A DNA stretch of 64,000 nucleotides from the NCBI RefSeq assembly GCF_000969985.1, contig NZ_CP009526.1, forward strand, positions 1,984,001 to 2,048,000, written 5' to 3'. The stretch is from Methanosarcina barkeri str. Wiesmoor (GTDB lineage: Archaea > Halobacteriota > Methanosarcinia > Methanosarcinales > Methanosarcinaceae). The position numbers were made by a program, and so were the translations under genes. Below the pieces are notes generated by a model that did no database searches, was not told where the DNA came from, and saw only the letters and a list, made by a program, of their open reading frames with translations. Positions 34,234 to 43,612 of the stretch are shown here, piece by piece; position 1 is the stretch's first letter; every line of letters begins with the position of its first letter.

Positions 34234-36006
34234 GTTTCCATAACCGAAAGGTTGTGGCAGAATTGAAGCACAGTATGGGCATTCACATGTTGTGTACTGT
34301 CTCGTCTCGTTTCCATAACCGAAAGGTTGTGGCAGAATTGAAGCAAGGTGCCCTGTTGTTGGGTGGATTTTTGTTTTTAGTATGTTTCCATAACCGAAAG
34401 GTTGTGGCAGAATTGAAGCCTCCCCAGCGAAGACTGGCCCGTTTTCAAAACTTCCGTTTCCATAACCGAAAGGTTGTGGCAGAATTGAAGCCATGGGTTC
34501 GGCTGCGATGCGAAGGAAGGAGAGAAGGTTTCCATAACCGAAAGGTTGTGGCAGAATTGAAGCGCTAGAGTTGGTCAAGAAGGTGAACCTTTAACGCCAG
34601 TTTCCATAACCGAAAGGTTGTGGCAGAATTGAAGCTTGTGGGTAATGTGGGAAAAGGTTTACTTCAAAACCCGTTTCCATAACCGAAAGGTTGTGGCAGA
34701 ATTGAAGCCAACTGCAGGCAATTATACAGATGGTCTTTTACAAGTTTCCATAACCGAAAGGTTGTGGCAGAATTGAAGCAGCCCGACCACATGTTTACTG
34801 ACATTCCCATATAAAGTTTCCATAACCGAAAGGTTGTGGCAGAATTGAAGCCATTGTATGATACGATTGCAGAAAAATATACTGATGAGTTTCCATAACC
34901 GAAAGGTTGTGGCAGAATTGAAGCAGATTATTTTGAAACTTCTTTGGTATCACAGAAAGGTGTTTCCATAACCGAAAGGTTGTGGCAGAATTGAAGCCTT
35001 CCCAACCGAGTACACCAACAACAGCCGTTCCAGTTTCCATAACCGAAAGGTTGTGGCAGAATTGAAGCTATTATCGAACGATACAGAGCCTGTTTGAGAA
35101 AGCGCAGTTTCCATAACCGAAAGGTTGTGGCAGAATTGAAGCCCAACTGCCAGAATCCTGGTTGGTATCGTCGACCTCTGTTTCCATAACCGAAAGGTTG
35201 TGGCAGAATTGAAGCGTATGCCTGTGCACCCTTTGACTCTGGCTTATACTGAGTTTCCATAACCGAAAGGTTGTGGCAGAATTGAAGCAAGATTGGGGGA
35301 ATCCTAATAAAATAAAATGGCCGAGTTTCCATAACCGAAAGGTTGTGGCAGAATTGAAGCCAGATTTTAAAAGTTCGGGAGTAATCGAAGGATCGAGTTT
35401 CCATAACCGAAAGGTTGTGGCAGAATTGAAGCTTAGTTGGGGAAAGTCTCACTACTGCGGGATTTGTACGTTTCCATAACCGAAAGGTTGTGGCAGAATT
35501 GAAGCGTATCAAAAACGGTGGTTAGTAATTGAATCATAACATGTTTCCATAACCGAAAAGTTGTGGCAGAATTGAAGCTTACAGTTACACTGGCGACCAT
35601 TCGAATGGTGCTTATGTTTCCATAACCGAAAGGTTGTGGCAGAATTGAAGCTTTTTTTAGCGGTTTTATAAGCGTCCTGTAGCTTCTCGTTTCCATAACC
35701 GAAAGATTGTGGCAGAATTGAAGCCTAAACTAGCTGTACCATTACCAGATCGTACAGAAAGTTTCCATAACCGAAAGGTTGTGGCAGAATTGAAGCGAGC
35801 TTTGACATCAGCAACAGAACACAAGACCATGAGTTTCCATAACCGAAAAGTTGTGGCATAAGTGAAGCCTATTAATAGAATCAGCTACAACTAAACAGAT
35901 TAGTTCCACATAATCGAAAAGTTGTGGCTGAATTGAAGTTTGTAATAGGAAAGTAACATAATAGCTGAAGAGCTTCCACAATCGGAAGGTTGTGGCAGAA
36001 TTGAAA
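34234..36006 (+). CRISPR. CRISPR array, 36-bp repeat, 23 good plus 2 degenerate repeats
   Basis: The repeat starts GTTTCCATAACCGAAAGGTT and ends GGCAGAATTGAAGC. Repeats begin at 34234, 34309, 34384, 34456, 34528, 34600, 34673, 34744, 34816, 34889, 34962, 35033, 35107, 35180, 35253, 35325, 35397, 35470, 35543, 35616, 35689, 35761 and 35833. Decayed copies follow at about 35903 and 35972. Spacers between good repeats are 35-39 bp and all different. Inside the repeat CATAACC-GAAA-GGTTGTG forms a perfect 7-bp stem (one T-G pair) with a GAAA tetraloop on plus-strand RNA, and the end ATTGAAGC would be the 5' handle. Repeats 19, 21 and 23 carry point changes, so decay increases away from cas2. No spacer visibly matches the rest of the window. 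Confidence 0.97.
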
Positions 36007-36868
36007 TATTGACGAAAATACTAAAGAAAATTGGCGAGTTGTTGGAAAATTTATATCAGTTGCTGTCACCGCGTGATAACCAAAATATATAGATATATGA
36101 GGATGATTTTCCATCGTCAATGACCTATCTAAATGAGTACATCCATGTTGATATGCGATTATTTGAGTGCAGTCATTCTGACAAAAACGTTATCATGAGT
36201 GTGTCTAACTAAAAAATGATATCGCTATATATGAAAATTATTTACGGTGATAACGAATCTTCAAGTTCTATCGATCATACGGCTCTCGTAGCTGTTTTCG
36301 TACATATTTAGGGTCCTTCCAAATCAGTACTAAAACTAAGGGTATACAATGCTTATTTTGGATAATAGATATGCATTTAGAGTTTCCCCAATTAAGGTAC
36401 ACTCTAAAAATCAATTTTTTAGATAAATAATTTATAATACTCTTTTAAATCAAGAAGAGGGCGAGATAAATACTTTATTTTTTTACAATTTATGTTTATT
36501 TATAAATAAGGCATCTGATGTCATTTTCATTCATACAAAATTCAATGTTAAAAGTAAGGACAAATCGATGTTTAATTTATCAATTAAAGTACTTAAACAC
36601 TTTAAACAGCAAATAGATCATTTAATGAATGTACCTTAACAGGGGAAAGGATGATACTACATTTAATTGGGCAAATAAGGTTTAATATCCCTTAAAAAAT
36701 TAATCATTTTTCAAGGGGTCTATACTATTTAGTCCTCTATATTGTACTTTGAATACAGTAACCCTTGACCGACTTGCTTGCCGCGACTTAAAAGAAATGT
36801 AATAGAATTAGAAAATTTGAGTGAAAACAAGAATCTAGAAGAGAAAGGAAAATCCTAATAAATTTAGT
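36007..36868. other. 0.86-kb AT-rich region after the CRISPR array, no gene seen
   Basis: No supported frame on either strand, no further repeat copies and no anti-repeat. It may contain old, fully decayed array or mobile DNA, but nothing can be named. Confidence 0.5.
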
Positions 36869-36950
36869 GCGGGAGAAGGGATTCGAACCCCTGAACGTCT
36901 GCACGAACAGATCTTGAGTCTGCCACCGTTGACCGCTTGGTTACTCCCGC
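36869..36950 (-). tRNA. tRNA-Leu (anticodon CAA)
   Basis: On the minus strand acceptor stem GCGGGAG/CTCCCGC, anticodon arm GCAGA-CTCAAGA-TCTGT (anticodon CAA), a long class II variable arm and a T-arm with GGTTCGAATCC. No intron. A TATA-like TTTATATG lies about 40 bp upstream on its strand (36986-36993). Confidence 0.95.
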
Positions 36951-37068
36951 ATTTACGGAATCCAATAAGGTAACGATAGAACTAACATATAAACCTAATC
37001 CTGTAAACAAACTATCCTGCAAAATCCTGTAAGTCGAATATCTTGGAAATTAAGTGAACTCTATAAGT

Positions 37069-37128
37069 AAGCCGGTTAGTAAGCCGGTTAGTAAGCCGGT
37101 TAGTAAGCCAGTTAGTAAGCCAGTTCTG
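37069..37128. repeat. 12-bp tandem repeat, 5 copies
   Basis: Five copies of AAGCCGGTTAGT, the last two with CCAGTT. A plus-strand frame through them reads as repeated 'SKPV' and is not a gene. Confidence 0.9.
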
Positions 37129-37219
37129 TATATATTTAAATTCGGTATCTATTGCCAGTGTTTAGTTCGGTTTTCAATTTCAGGTCCTCCGACTTCAAAC
37201 TTTAAGTCTTGCCTTATTT

Positions 37220-37537
37220 TCAGGCTTTTTCACCTGAACTATTAACATGAACCCAGTCAAGGTACTCCTTTTCTCCTTCAATTCCCCAGAATTCTATTGC
37301 AGGCATTTCATATGTATGTAGCGACTTTACAAGCTGTGTGATTTCTTCAAAGCGTGAAGAATCCGTTTTGACAAACATGGCAATCTCATTGTCTTCTTCA
37401 ATCTCTTCCTTCCATCGGTAAACCGAAGAAACCGGAAACATATTCACGCAGGCCGCAAGCCTCCTTGAAACCAGCTCTCTTGCAATCTGTGATGCATTCT
37501 CCATGTTTCCAGCTGTTATATACACAATTCCAAGCAT
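37220..37537 (-). CDS. cutA: CutA1-type divalent-cation tolerance protein
   Basis: The 105-residue protein reads 'MLGIVYITAGNMENASQIAR', 'ELVSRRLAACVNMFPVSSVY', 'RWKEEIEEDNEIAMFVKTDS', 'LHTYEMPAIEFW', which is the complete CutA1 pattern (trimeric ferredoxin-like fold, widespread, linked to copper or divalent metal tolerance in bacteria but with no settled role). I chose the ATG at 37537, which gives the family N-terminus and has AGGTG 9 nt upstream. The frame is open 54 bp further up. It is monocistronic, with a 22-bp tandem repeat starting 113 bp upstream. Confidence 0.92.
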   Translation of the reverse strand: MLGIVYITAGNMENASQIARELVSRRLAACVNMFPVSSVYRWKEEIEEDNEIAMFVKTDSSRFEEITQLVKSLHTYEMPAIEFWGIEGEKEYLDWVHVNSSGEKA

Positions 37538-37649
37538 GAACAGACACCTCATGGAAACCTGATCTCCAGGGAAACCTGATTTCGTGAACAAGATATTTAA
37601 TTAAAGCATATTATTCCCTATGTAAATAGTGTTTATCGCCCTGGCTTTA

Positions 37650-37776
37650 GACCTTCTTGACATTTGCTGTAAAACTTCTTGGAATTTGCTGTAGAACTTC
37701 TTGGAATTTGCTGTAGACCTTCTTGGAATTTGCTGTAGACCTTCTTGGAATTTGCTGTAGACCTTCTTGGCATTGG
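37650..37776. repeat. 22-bp tandem repeat, about 6 copies
   Basis: Copies of GACCTTCTTGGAATTTGCTG plus TA, the outer ones varied, lie between the divergent cutA and protease genes, where promoters are expected. The 522-bp gap contains nothing else recognisable. Confidence 0.88.
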
Positions 37777-38059
37777 TTATGATTCTAAACTTCCATATAT
37801 GTTTTTATATAATTAGGGTGTATTTTTATATGCTTTTTCCAGATAGGAGTATTTTTAAAAAGGAACGGCAATATATATTGATTTAAAAATAGTAAGGCAT
37901 ACTATAACATTTTTATATCATATTGAGCAGTATAGCCGGTTAAGTTTAATTAACAACTGATTTCAATTGATTTGGCTTAATTCACGATACTTCACATTCA
38001 ATTCATGAACGGTTAAGCTTACTTATAATTTGTTCAGCTCAATAACTCGGAGAATTCCC

Positions 38060-39856
38060 TTGAATGGCACAAACATTGCACTGAGTATTTTTTTACTGTA
38101 CTGGTTCGCAGTTTCCGTTCTTGACAGGAAAGGTATTCTGGAGAAGTACAACATAAGCACCTTCGGGCCGCTTCCTATCCTTATGATCAGGACAACTAAG
38201 GGCCTCAAACTGCTGGATGTACTGGCCCGTCCGAAGGCTTACTGGAGGATATTTGCAAACCTTGGAATCTTACTGATGTTTGCAGGCATGATTGCAATGT
38301 TCCTGGTCATAGCTATCTCAGATCTCGGGCTGTATACTTCTCTCCTTAGCGGAAATATGCCTGAACCGGGAAAGTATAATTCTCCGAGAAATATATTTCT
38401 CATTCCGGGATTAAATGAGTTCATTCCTCTTACCTGGGGAGCTATTGCCCTTATAGTCACTCTTGTCGTGCATGAGTTTTCACATGCGATTCTTTGCAGA
38501 GTTGAAGGCATCCGGGTCAAATCTATGGGTATCCTGTATGCTCTGGTCCCCATAGGAGGTTTTGCGGAGCCTGACGATGAACAGCTTTTCGGGACGAAAG
38601 AGAAAACAGAAAGAGAACTTCCGCTGACAGCCACAATCGAGGAAATCGAAGAATGGGAAAAAGAAGAAAAAATAAGGCAAGAAACTGAGAAAACAAAGCC
38701 TGATGAACCGAAATCCGAGCCTGTAATCGGTGCAACAAGAACTCAGAGATCCCGGATTCTTGCAGCAGGTGTTATGGCCAATTTTAGCGTGGCTTTTATC
38801 GCTCTCCTGCTCTTCTTCGGGCCTGTACTCGGGGCAATTGCGCCCTTAAGTGATGCCATGATCCTGAGTGTAAACGAAAGTTCTCCGGCTGACCATGCAG
38901 GGCTCGAAAACGGCATGATAATAACGCAGATTAATGATGCCAATATCACGACAGCCGAAGATCTGCGAACATACCTTGAAAAAACCCAGCCTGGAGACAC
39001 GGTTCGTATCTCTGCCACAAAAAACGGTACAGTCTCTACACATGATTTGCAGGTTGCCTCAGTCCCTGAGAACTATATCGGCGGAGGAGTGCCTGTAGGA
39101 GGAATTGTTTCGGGAAGTCCCGCAGAAGCTGCAGGGATCAAAACCGGAATGACAATGATCAGGATTAACGATACGAAGATGCAAAATGTTTCAAATTTCG
39201 TAAGTTTTATGGAAACCACCAGGGCAAACCAGACTGTGGAAGTAGAACTTCTTCCTCCTGAAAACTACACAGGCAACCTCACTGAAAAAGGCACTGTCGT
39301 CTTCGATGTGAAACTGTCATCCAATTCGGAGCATGATTACGGTTTCCTTGGAGTTGTTTACGGGAATAATGCAGTTATGGAACTCCCGATGCTCGGAGTC
39401 TCCGTGTTGATGCCTCAGGCAAAACTGTATCTTGAAGCCCTGAAGCAAATTCCATCCTTGCTAACTATGCCTGCAGGCTGGATCATTCTTTTTGGACTTC
39501 CAATTTATGGATTTGCAGGGGAAGGATTCCGAGGTTTTTCAGGTACCTTCATGCAGTTTTATCAGCCCGTGGGCTGGGCAGAACCTCTAGGAGTAGGGAT
39601 TTTCTGGATTGCAAATACCTTGCTCTGGGTTGGCTGGCTGAACTTCTATGTCGGACTGTTCAACTGTTTGCCTGCCGTGCCCCTGGACGGAGGGCACGTG
39701 TTTAAGGATTCTACCTATTCCTTTGTATACCGGTTTACAAGGAATGACTCAATCTCAGAAAAGGTTTCAAACTCTATCACAGCAAGCTTTTCAATGTTAA
39801 TCCTGTTCTCGTTTATCTTTATGATATTCGGGCCTTATATAGGGCAATGGATGTGA
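38060..39856 (+). CDS. site-2-protease family membrane metalloprotease with two PDZ-like domains
   Basis: The protein has several membrane helices and the zinc motif 'VHEFSHAILCR' (H138-E139-H142). The third ligand motif 'NCLPAVPLDGGHVF' lies near residue 543, both as in M50 site-2 proteases. Between the catalytic helices two PDZ-like domains follow one another ('NESSPADHAGLENGMIITQI' and 'VSGSPAEAAGIKTGMTMIRI'). A charged cytoplasmic loop rich in Glu and Lys ('IEEIEEWEKEEKIRQETEKT') precedes the first. Such proteases cut membrane-bound regulators or signal peptides inside the membrane, and the substrate here is unknown. I chose the TTG at 38060 because GGAGAA is 6 nt upstream. The frame is open 30 bp further up. 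Confidence 0.88.
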   Translation: MNGTNIALSIFLLYWFAVSVLDRKGILEKYNISTFGPLPILMIRTTKGLKLLDVLARPKAYWRIFANLGILLMFAGMIAMFLVIAISDLGLYTSLLSGNMPEPGKYNSPRNIFLIPGLNEFIPLTWGAIALIVTLVVHEFSHAILCRVEGIRVKSMGILYALVPIGGFAEPDDEQLFGTKEKTERELPLTATIEEIEEWEKEEKIRQETEKTKPDEPKSEPVIGATRTQRSRILAAGVMANFSVAFIALLLFFGPVLGAIAPLSDAMILSVNESSPADHAGLENGMIITQINDANITTAEDLRTYLEKTQPGDTVRISATKNGTVSTHDLQVASVPENYIGGGVPVGGIVSGSPAEAAGIKTGMTMIRINDTKMQNVSNFVSFMETTRANQTVEVELLPPENYTGNLTEKGTVVFDVKLSSNSEHDYGFLGVVYGNNAVMELPMLGVSVLMPQAKLYLEALKQIPSLLTMPAGWIILFGLPIYGFAGEGFRGFSGTFMQFYQPVGWAEPLGVGIFWIANTLLWVGWLNFYVGLFNCLPAVPLDGGHVFKDSTYSFVYRFTRNDSISEKVSNSITASFSMLILFSFIFMIFGPYIGQWM

Positions 39857-40064
39857 TTGACATCGAAATTTCAGACTGAACTCTGACATTCACGAGAGCC
39901 ATAAAGCTTTGGTTTTACTCTCTTGCTTAATTTTTTATTCATGCAAAATTTTTCAACTACTTTTTCCCTTTTACTTTCAAACGCTTTTTGAGTTTAATCT
40001 CAAAAAATTATTTGCATAAAATTTTTGTTAAACTGGAGATATATAGAACTATCAGTAACATCTA

Positions 40065-40200
40065 CAAGACATTTATCAGTAATGGCTATAGAGTGTTTGC
40101 CAGTGCGACTATTGGTGATTTTCAGTAGATAGTTACAAGACGTTTACTAGCAAAAGCCACAAGACGTTTACATATAACAGCTACAGGGCGCTTCAGCTTT
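40065..40200. repeat. degenerate repeat of about 25 bp upstream of the K+ channel gene
   Basis: Diverged copies of TACAAGACGTTTACTAGCAA-type sequence (for example at 40065, 40133 and 40150) fill much of the 378-bp gap before the channel gene. Spacing is irregular, so this is less certain than the other repeats. Confidence 0.45.
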
Positions 40201-40234
40201 ACCTCATCAGGAAAATTCAGGCAGGAATTCAAAG

Positions 40235-41278
40235 ATGGTTACTTCCGGACGAAAGAATGGTAGTTTTATAACAGAATTTCGGAAGATACTGCACAGGCAT
40301 CCCTATGTCGCGTACAAAATAGTGGCTGTGTTCATTTTTGTTATTTATGTTCTGACTTTCGAGTATTTTATGATTTTTGAGAACCAGCCCGAAAATGCAA
40401 ACCTTATTACTGCTATCTACTGGGCCACAACCACCATTGCTACAGTCGGGTATGGCGACATTGTCTTCACTTCTCTGCCAGGAAGACTTTTTTCTATAGT
40501 TGTGCAGGTTCTGGGCATAATCTTGATTTCGGGTTTTCTTATAACCTACGTTGTTGCTCCCTGGATGGACAGAGTTATCAAGTTCAGGCTGCCGAGAAAG
40601 ATCTCTTCAGGCATGAAAGATCACATAGTTATCTGCGGATACAATCAATTGGTTGAAACCCTGATAGATGAGTTGACCGAGGAGGATATGTTCTTTGTAA
40701 TAGTCGAAGAAGAAGAAGAGATCATCAGGGAACTTGTAGATAAAAATATTTCCTGCATTTTCGGGTCTCCGAGTGATAAGCAAACCCTTATGAATGCTGG
40801 TATAGAGAAAGCCAAACTCCTTATTGCAAATAAGTCGGATGAAAGAAATGCGAATATCGTTTTGACTGCCAGGGAATTTCAGTATGTCAACATTATTGCC
40901 ATTGTAGAGGACCAATCTAACTCAAGATACCTCAAATATGCAGGGGCCGATACGGTCGTTTCTCCCAAATCGATGTTTGGGGAGTTTATCGGCAGGAAGG
41001 CGATGGACAGGCTTGTAAGCAGGGTTACGGGGGCAACTGAAATTTTTGAGGGAGTTCATATTGTTGAGTTTCCTGTTTACCTGAAAAGTCCTCTTATAGG
41101 TAGGTCACTTAAGGAAATCTCCAGCCAGCGACTCACAGGTGCAAAGATTGTAGGAATCTGGAATAGTGGGACTCTATCTTTTGATCCCAAGGAAGATGAT
41201 ATTGTCCGGGAGAATAACGTTTTGCTGGCTGTAGGTACCCGTGAGGAACTTTCAAAACTGAAGAAACTGACACATTGA
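40235..41278 (+). CDS. potassium channel with RCK (TrkA-N/TrkA-C) domains
   Basis: Two membrane helices flank a pore loop with the K+ selectivity filter TVGYGD (70-75, in 'WATTTIATVGYGDIVF'). A cytoplasmic RCK module follows: TrkA-N 'DHIVICGYNQLVETLIDELT' and 'GSPSDKQTLMNAGIEKAKLL', then TrkA-C ending 'NNVLLAVGTREELSKL'. In place of the full GxGxxG the Rossmann motif reads 'GYNQLV', so nucleotide binding may be altered. The layout equals MthK-type channels gated by Ca2+ or nucleotides. AGGAATTCAAAG precedes the ATG. A second RCK protein gene follows 250 bp later. Confidence 0.92.
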   Translation: MVTSGRKNGSFITEFRKILHRHPYVAYKIVAVFIFVIYVLTFEYFMIFENQPENANLITAIYWATTTIATVGYGDIVFTSLPGRLFSIVVQVLGIILISGFLITYVVAPWMDRVIKFRLPRKISSGMKDHIVICGYNQLVETLIDELTEEDMFFVIVEEEEEIIRELVDKNISCIFGSPSDKQTLMNAGIEKAKLLIANKSDERNANIVLTAREFQYVNIIAIVEDQSNSRYLKYAGADTVVSPKSMFGEFIGRKAMDRLVSRVTGATEIFEGVHIVEFPVYLKSPLIGRSLKEISSQRLTGAKIVGIWNSGTLSFDPKEDDIVRENNVLLAVGTREELSKLKKLTH

Positions 41279-41529
41279 TCAAATATTCAAAAACTGAGAA
41301 AAACTGGCACAATGATTAAGATCCTTAAACTGAAAACGACTGACATACTGATCAATATTCAAAAACTGATATAAGCTGACACATAAATCTGAGAGTCAAA
41401 ACTGAAAGAAATTAGAAACTGTTTCGATAAATTGATATACCTACTAAATTTATTCGCAAAAACTGGTAAAAAGGCGAGTTTTAAGAAGAAAAACTCAAAG
41501 CTGAAGTTGGTAAATGCAATTTACAGGAC

Positions 41530-42219
41530 ATGGGATTGAAAATGAAGCCAAAAGGGCACCTTATCATACTGGGATATGGAGATGTAGGAAAAAGTATAGT
41601 AGACATACTTTATGGAAGCCCATTCCGTTTTGTAGTTGTGGACTCGAATGATAAGGTTTTTGAAAATGTTGACTTCGAACATCTCGTTGGAAACGGTGCA
41701 GATGAAGACATACTGCTTGCAGCTGGAGTAAAGACAGCCTCCTTTGAGTTTGTGGCTCTTAATGATGATACCAATGTTATTTTCGCGACTCTCATTTCCA
41801 GGAATCTGAACCCGGAAATTACTATTGTAGCAAGGGCAAATTCCGTAAAATCGATTGAAAAGATCTACAAAGCAGGAGCCGACTATGTGGGTTCTCTTTC
41901 AATAGTAGCTGGGCAGATGCTTGCCAAAATGACTGCAAATTGCATGGGAAAAAGCTGTAGAATCGATGAGGACATAATGCTTTACGAGGGCATAGAAATC
42001 GAGAAATACCGCGTTGACAGAGGATCTCTTCTTGATAACGTATCAATAGAGGAACTTGATCTCGAGGGACGGATCGGATGTACTATAATAGGCATTGAGC
42101 GCGGAAAACTCGTTATAACAGCTATTAAAAGGCAGACAATAATAAGGGCAGATGATACCATTGCAGTTGTGGGAAGCAGCAAGCAGATTTCAGAGTTTAA
42201 GGAAAGATATGTTAATTAA
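41530..42219 (+). CDS. soluble RCK (TrkA-N/TrkA-C) regulatory protein
   Basis: The 229-residue protein has no membrane span and consists of TrkA-N ('HLIILGYGDVGKSIVDILYG', a proper GxGxxG nucleotide-binding loop, and 'VGNGADEDILLAAGVKTASF') followed by TrkA-C ('YRVDRGSLLDNVSIEELDLE', 'DDTIAVVGSSKQISEF'). Such proteins control potassium transporters or channels. Its location just after a channel whose own Rossmann loop is degenerate suggests that the two could form mixed gating rings (inference). ATG at 41530 is used. An in-frame ATG four codons later is equally possible. Confidence 0.88.
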   Translation: MGLKMKPKGHLIILGYGDVGKSIVDILYGSPFRFVVVDSNDKVFENVDFEHLVGNGADEDILLAAGVKTASFEFVALNDDTNVIFATLISRNLNPEITIVARANSVKSIEKIYKAGADYVGSLSIVAGQMLAKMTANCMGKSCRIDEDIMLYEGIEIEKYRVDRGSLLDNVSIEELDLEGRIGCTIIGIERGKLVITAIKRQTIIRADDTIAVVGSSKQISEFKERYVN

Positions 42220-42466
42220 AAGGTCTCTTTAAAACTTATTTGACTGATATTTTGCCAAAGTTGGCGCGAATTCACTGAAAGCAAAAAAGTGGTCTATTAC
42301 TCAATGGTCTGTCTATTACCCAATGGTCTATTACTCATTTGACTTACAAATTATATCCATTGGTCATTGATTAAGAAATTTTCTTGCCTGAAAGCTATCG
42401 ACTTTGCATTATAAGTCGGCCTTAAAATTCTGCCTATTCATCTGAAATCGACACACAATTTCAGCC

Positions 42467-42538
42467 CATAACCTACTAAAATATTTAAAAAATGTTGAAT
42501 ATCATAACCTACTAAAATATTTAAAAAATGTTGAATAA
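42467..42538. repeat. 36-bp direct repeat, 2 copies
   Basis: Two adjacent, identical copies of a unit starting CATAACCTACTAAAATATTT. No coding potential. Confidence 0.85.
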
Positions 42539-42799
42539 CTTGATTCAATTTGTCACGGTTCCTCACTTAACCGAAGATGCATGAGGTATTTTTTGAAACT
42601 CTAATTTGGAATAATCGATAATTTTTTTAATCATGTAAAATGTTTCTGAAATTCTTATTGATTTGAGGTTAAATTTGTATTGAAATGAGCTCTCTATAAA
42701 TAATGGTAATGAAGTTATTTATAAGTTAGAAATTCTTAACCGACTTGGTTCTAAATAACAAATTTACTTTATTTTTCCTTGCTCAAAGGCGTTTCCAGT

Positions 42800-43160
42800 T
42801 TCTAACAGTAAAATCCAACCAGGCTAAAGACTTGTGGCTTCCTGAGTCATCGGAGCAAACTCCACAAGTCGTAAGGACTCTATCCCATATTCCTTGAGTG
42901 AAACGATTGTGCTTAAGCTGCTAACGGCTTCCAGTTTTCGCTGGCTCAACTCCAAACCCTTTGAGTGTATGATCGTAATATACTGCCCTCTTTCCAACTT
43001 GCTTGGTTTTTGCATTGTAGTGACGGCAGTGAATAGTAATTAACTTAATAGCCAAAGTAATTTTTCAAAATCAATAATGGCTAATAGTTTAAAATTTGAT
43101 ACTTATATCCCTGAAGCTAAAGATTTCGAGATTTTACGCTTCTGCCTAGAAATCTGTCTC
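42800..43160 (-). mobile_element. second internally deleted IS200/IS605-type (tnpB) element
   Basis: The ends match the element at 21.74-22.08 kb: CCAGGCTAAAGACTTGTGG followed by CTTCCTGAGTCAT at about 42820, and CTTATATCCCTGAAGCTAAAG with TTTTACGCTTCT at about 43105-43145. The minus strand carries a 63-codon frame (42824-43015) beginning 'MQKPSKLERGQYI', ending 'LVEFAPMTQEATSL' and terminating inside the end sequence, as the 3' end of tnpB does in this IS group. Most of tnpB and all of tnpA are absent. It lies in a long gene-poor gap. Confidence 0.55.
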
Positions 43161-43612
43161 CAGAAATTGTGTTCAAAAATTACTTTAGGTAGTGTTTACA
43201 GCTACGAATTAGGGACTTAATTATAACTCATGTTTTAGCAGCACTACATTGTTGTTTTATACACATTTTTAGTATTTATGGACTACTTTTGTTATAAATA
43301 TTTACTTGCTCAAATAGTCGACTTATTAGATATTATAATCTCTTTTATCAATTTATGAAAACTACTAACTTTTTATTTTTTTATTTTAAACTAAAAATAT
43401 AGATTCTGCATTTAATTTATCATCTCATTGTTATAGAACAAAAGTATTATTAATAATAAACTAGTATTAAAAATTAAAAAACGTATTATTTAAAAATCAT
43501 ATATACTTAAAAATTTTTTATCTAAATTTAATATCAAAATTAAAAAAAGACAATTTAAATATATTTTTGTGTTTTAATTAATATATGTTAAGTTTAAAAA
43601 GAGGAATTTCTT
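43161..43612. other. very AT-rich region upstream of the secreted-protein gene
   Basis: No gene seen. TATA-like runs are abundant, and AAATATATTTTTG around 43557 could serve the next gene. Confidence 0.4.

Noticed and set aside
34168-35696. Long reading frames on both strands through the CRISPR array (repeated 'ASILPQPFGYGN' or 'FHNRKVVAELK')
   Set aside because: They are translations of the 36-bp repeat. A 36-bp unit plus near-multiple-of-three spacers keeps frames open by chance.
34234-35868. Self-targeting spacers against genes of this window
   Set aside because: I compared the spacers by eye with coding regions here and saw no match. A genome-wide search is still needed.
37054-37245. 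Frame with repeated 'SKPV'
   Set aside because: Product of a 12-bp tandem repeat, overlapping the end of cutA, no homology-like pattern.
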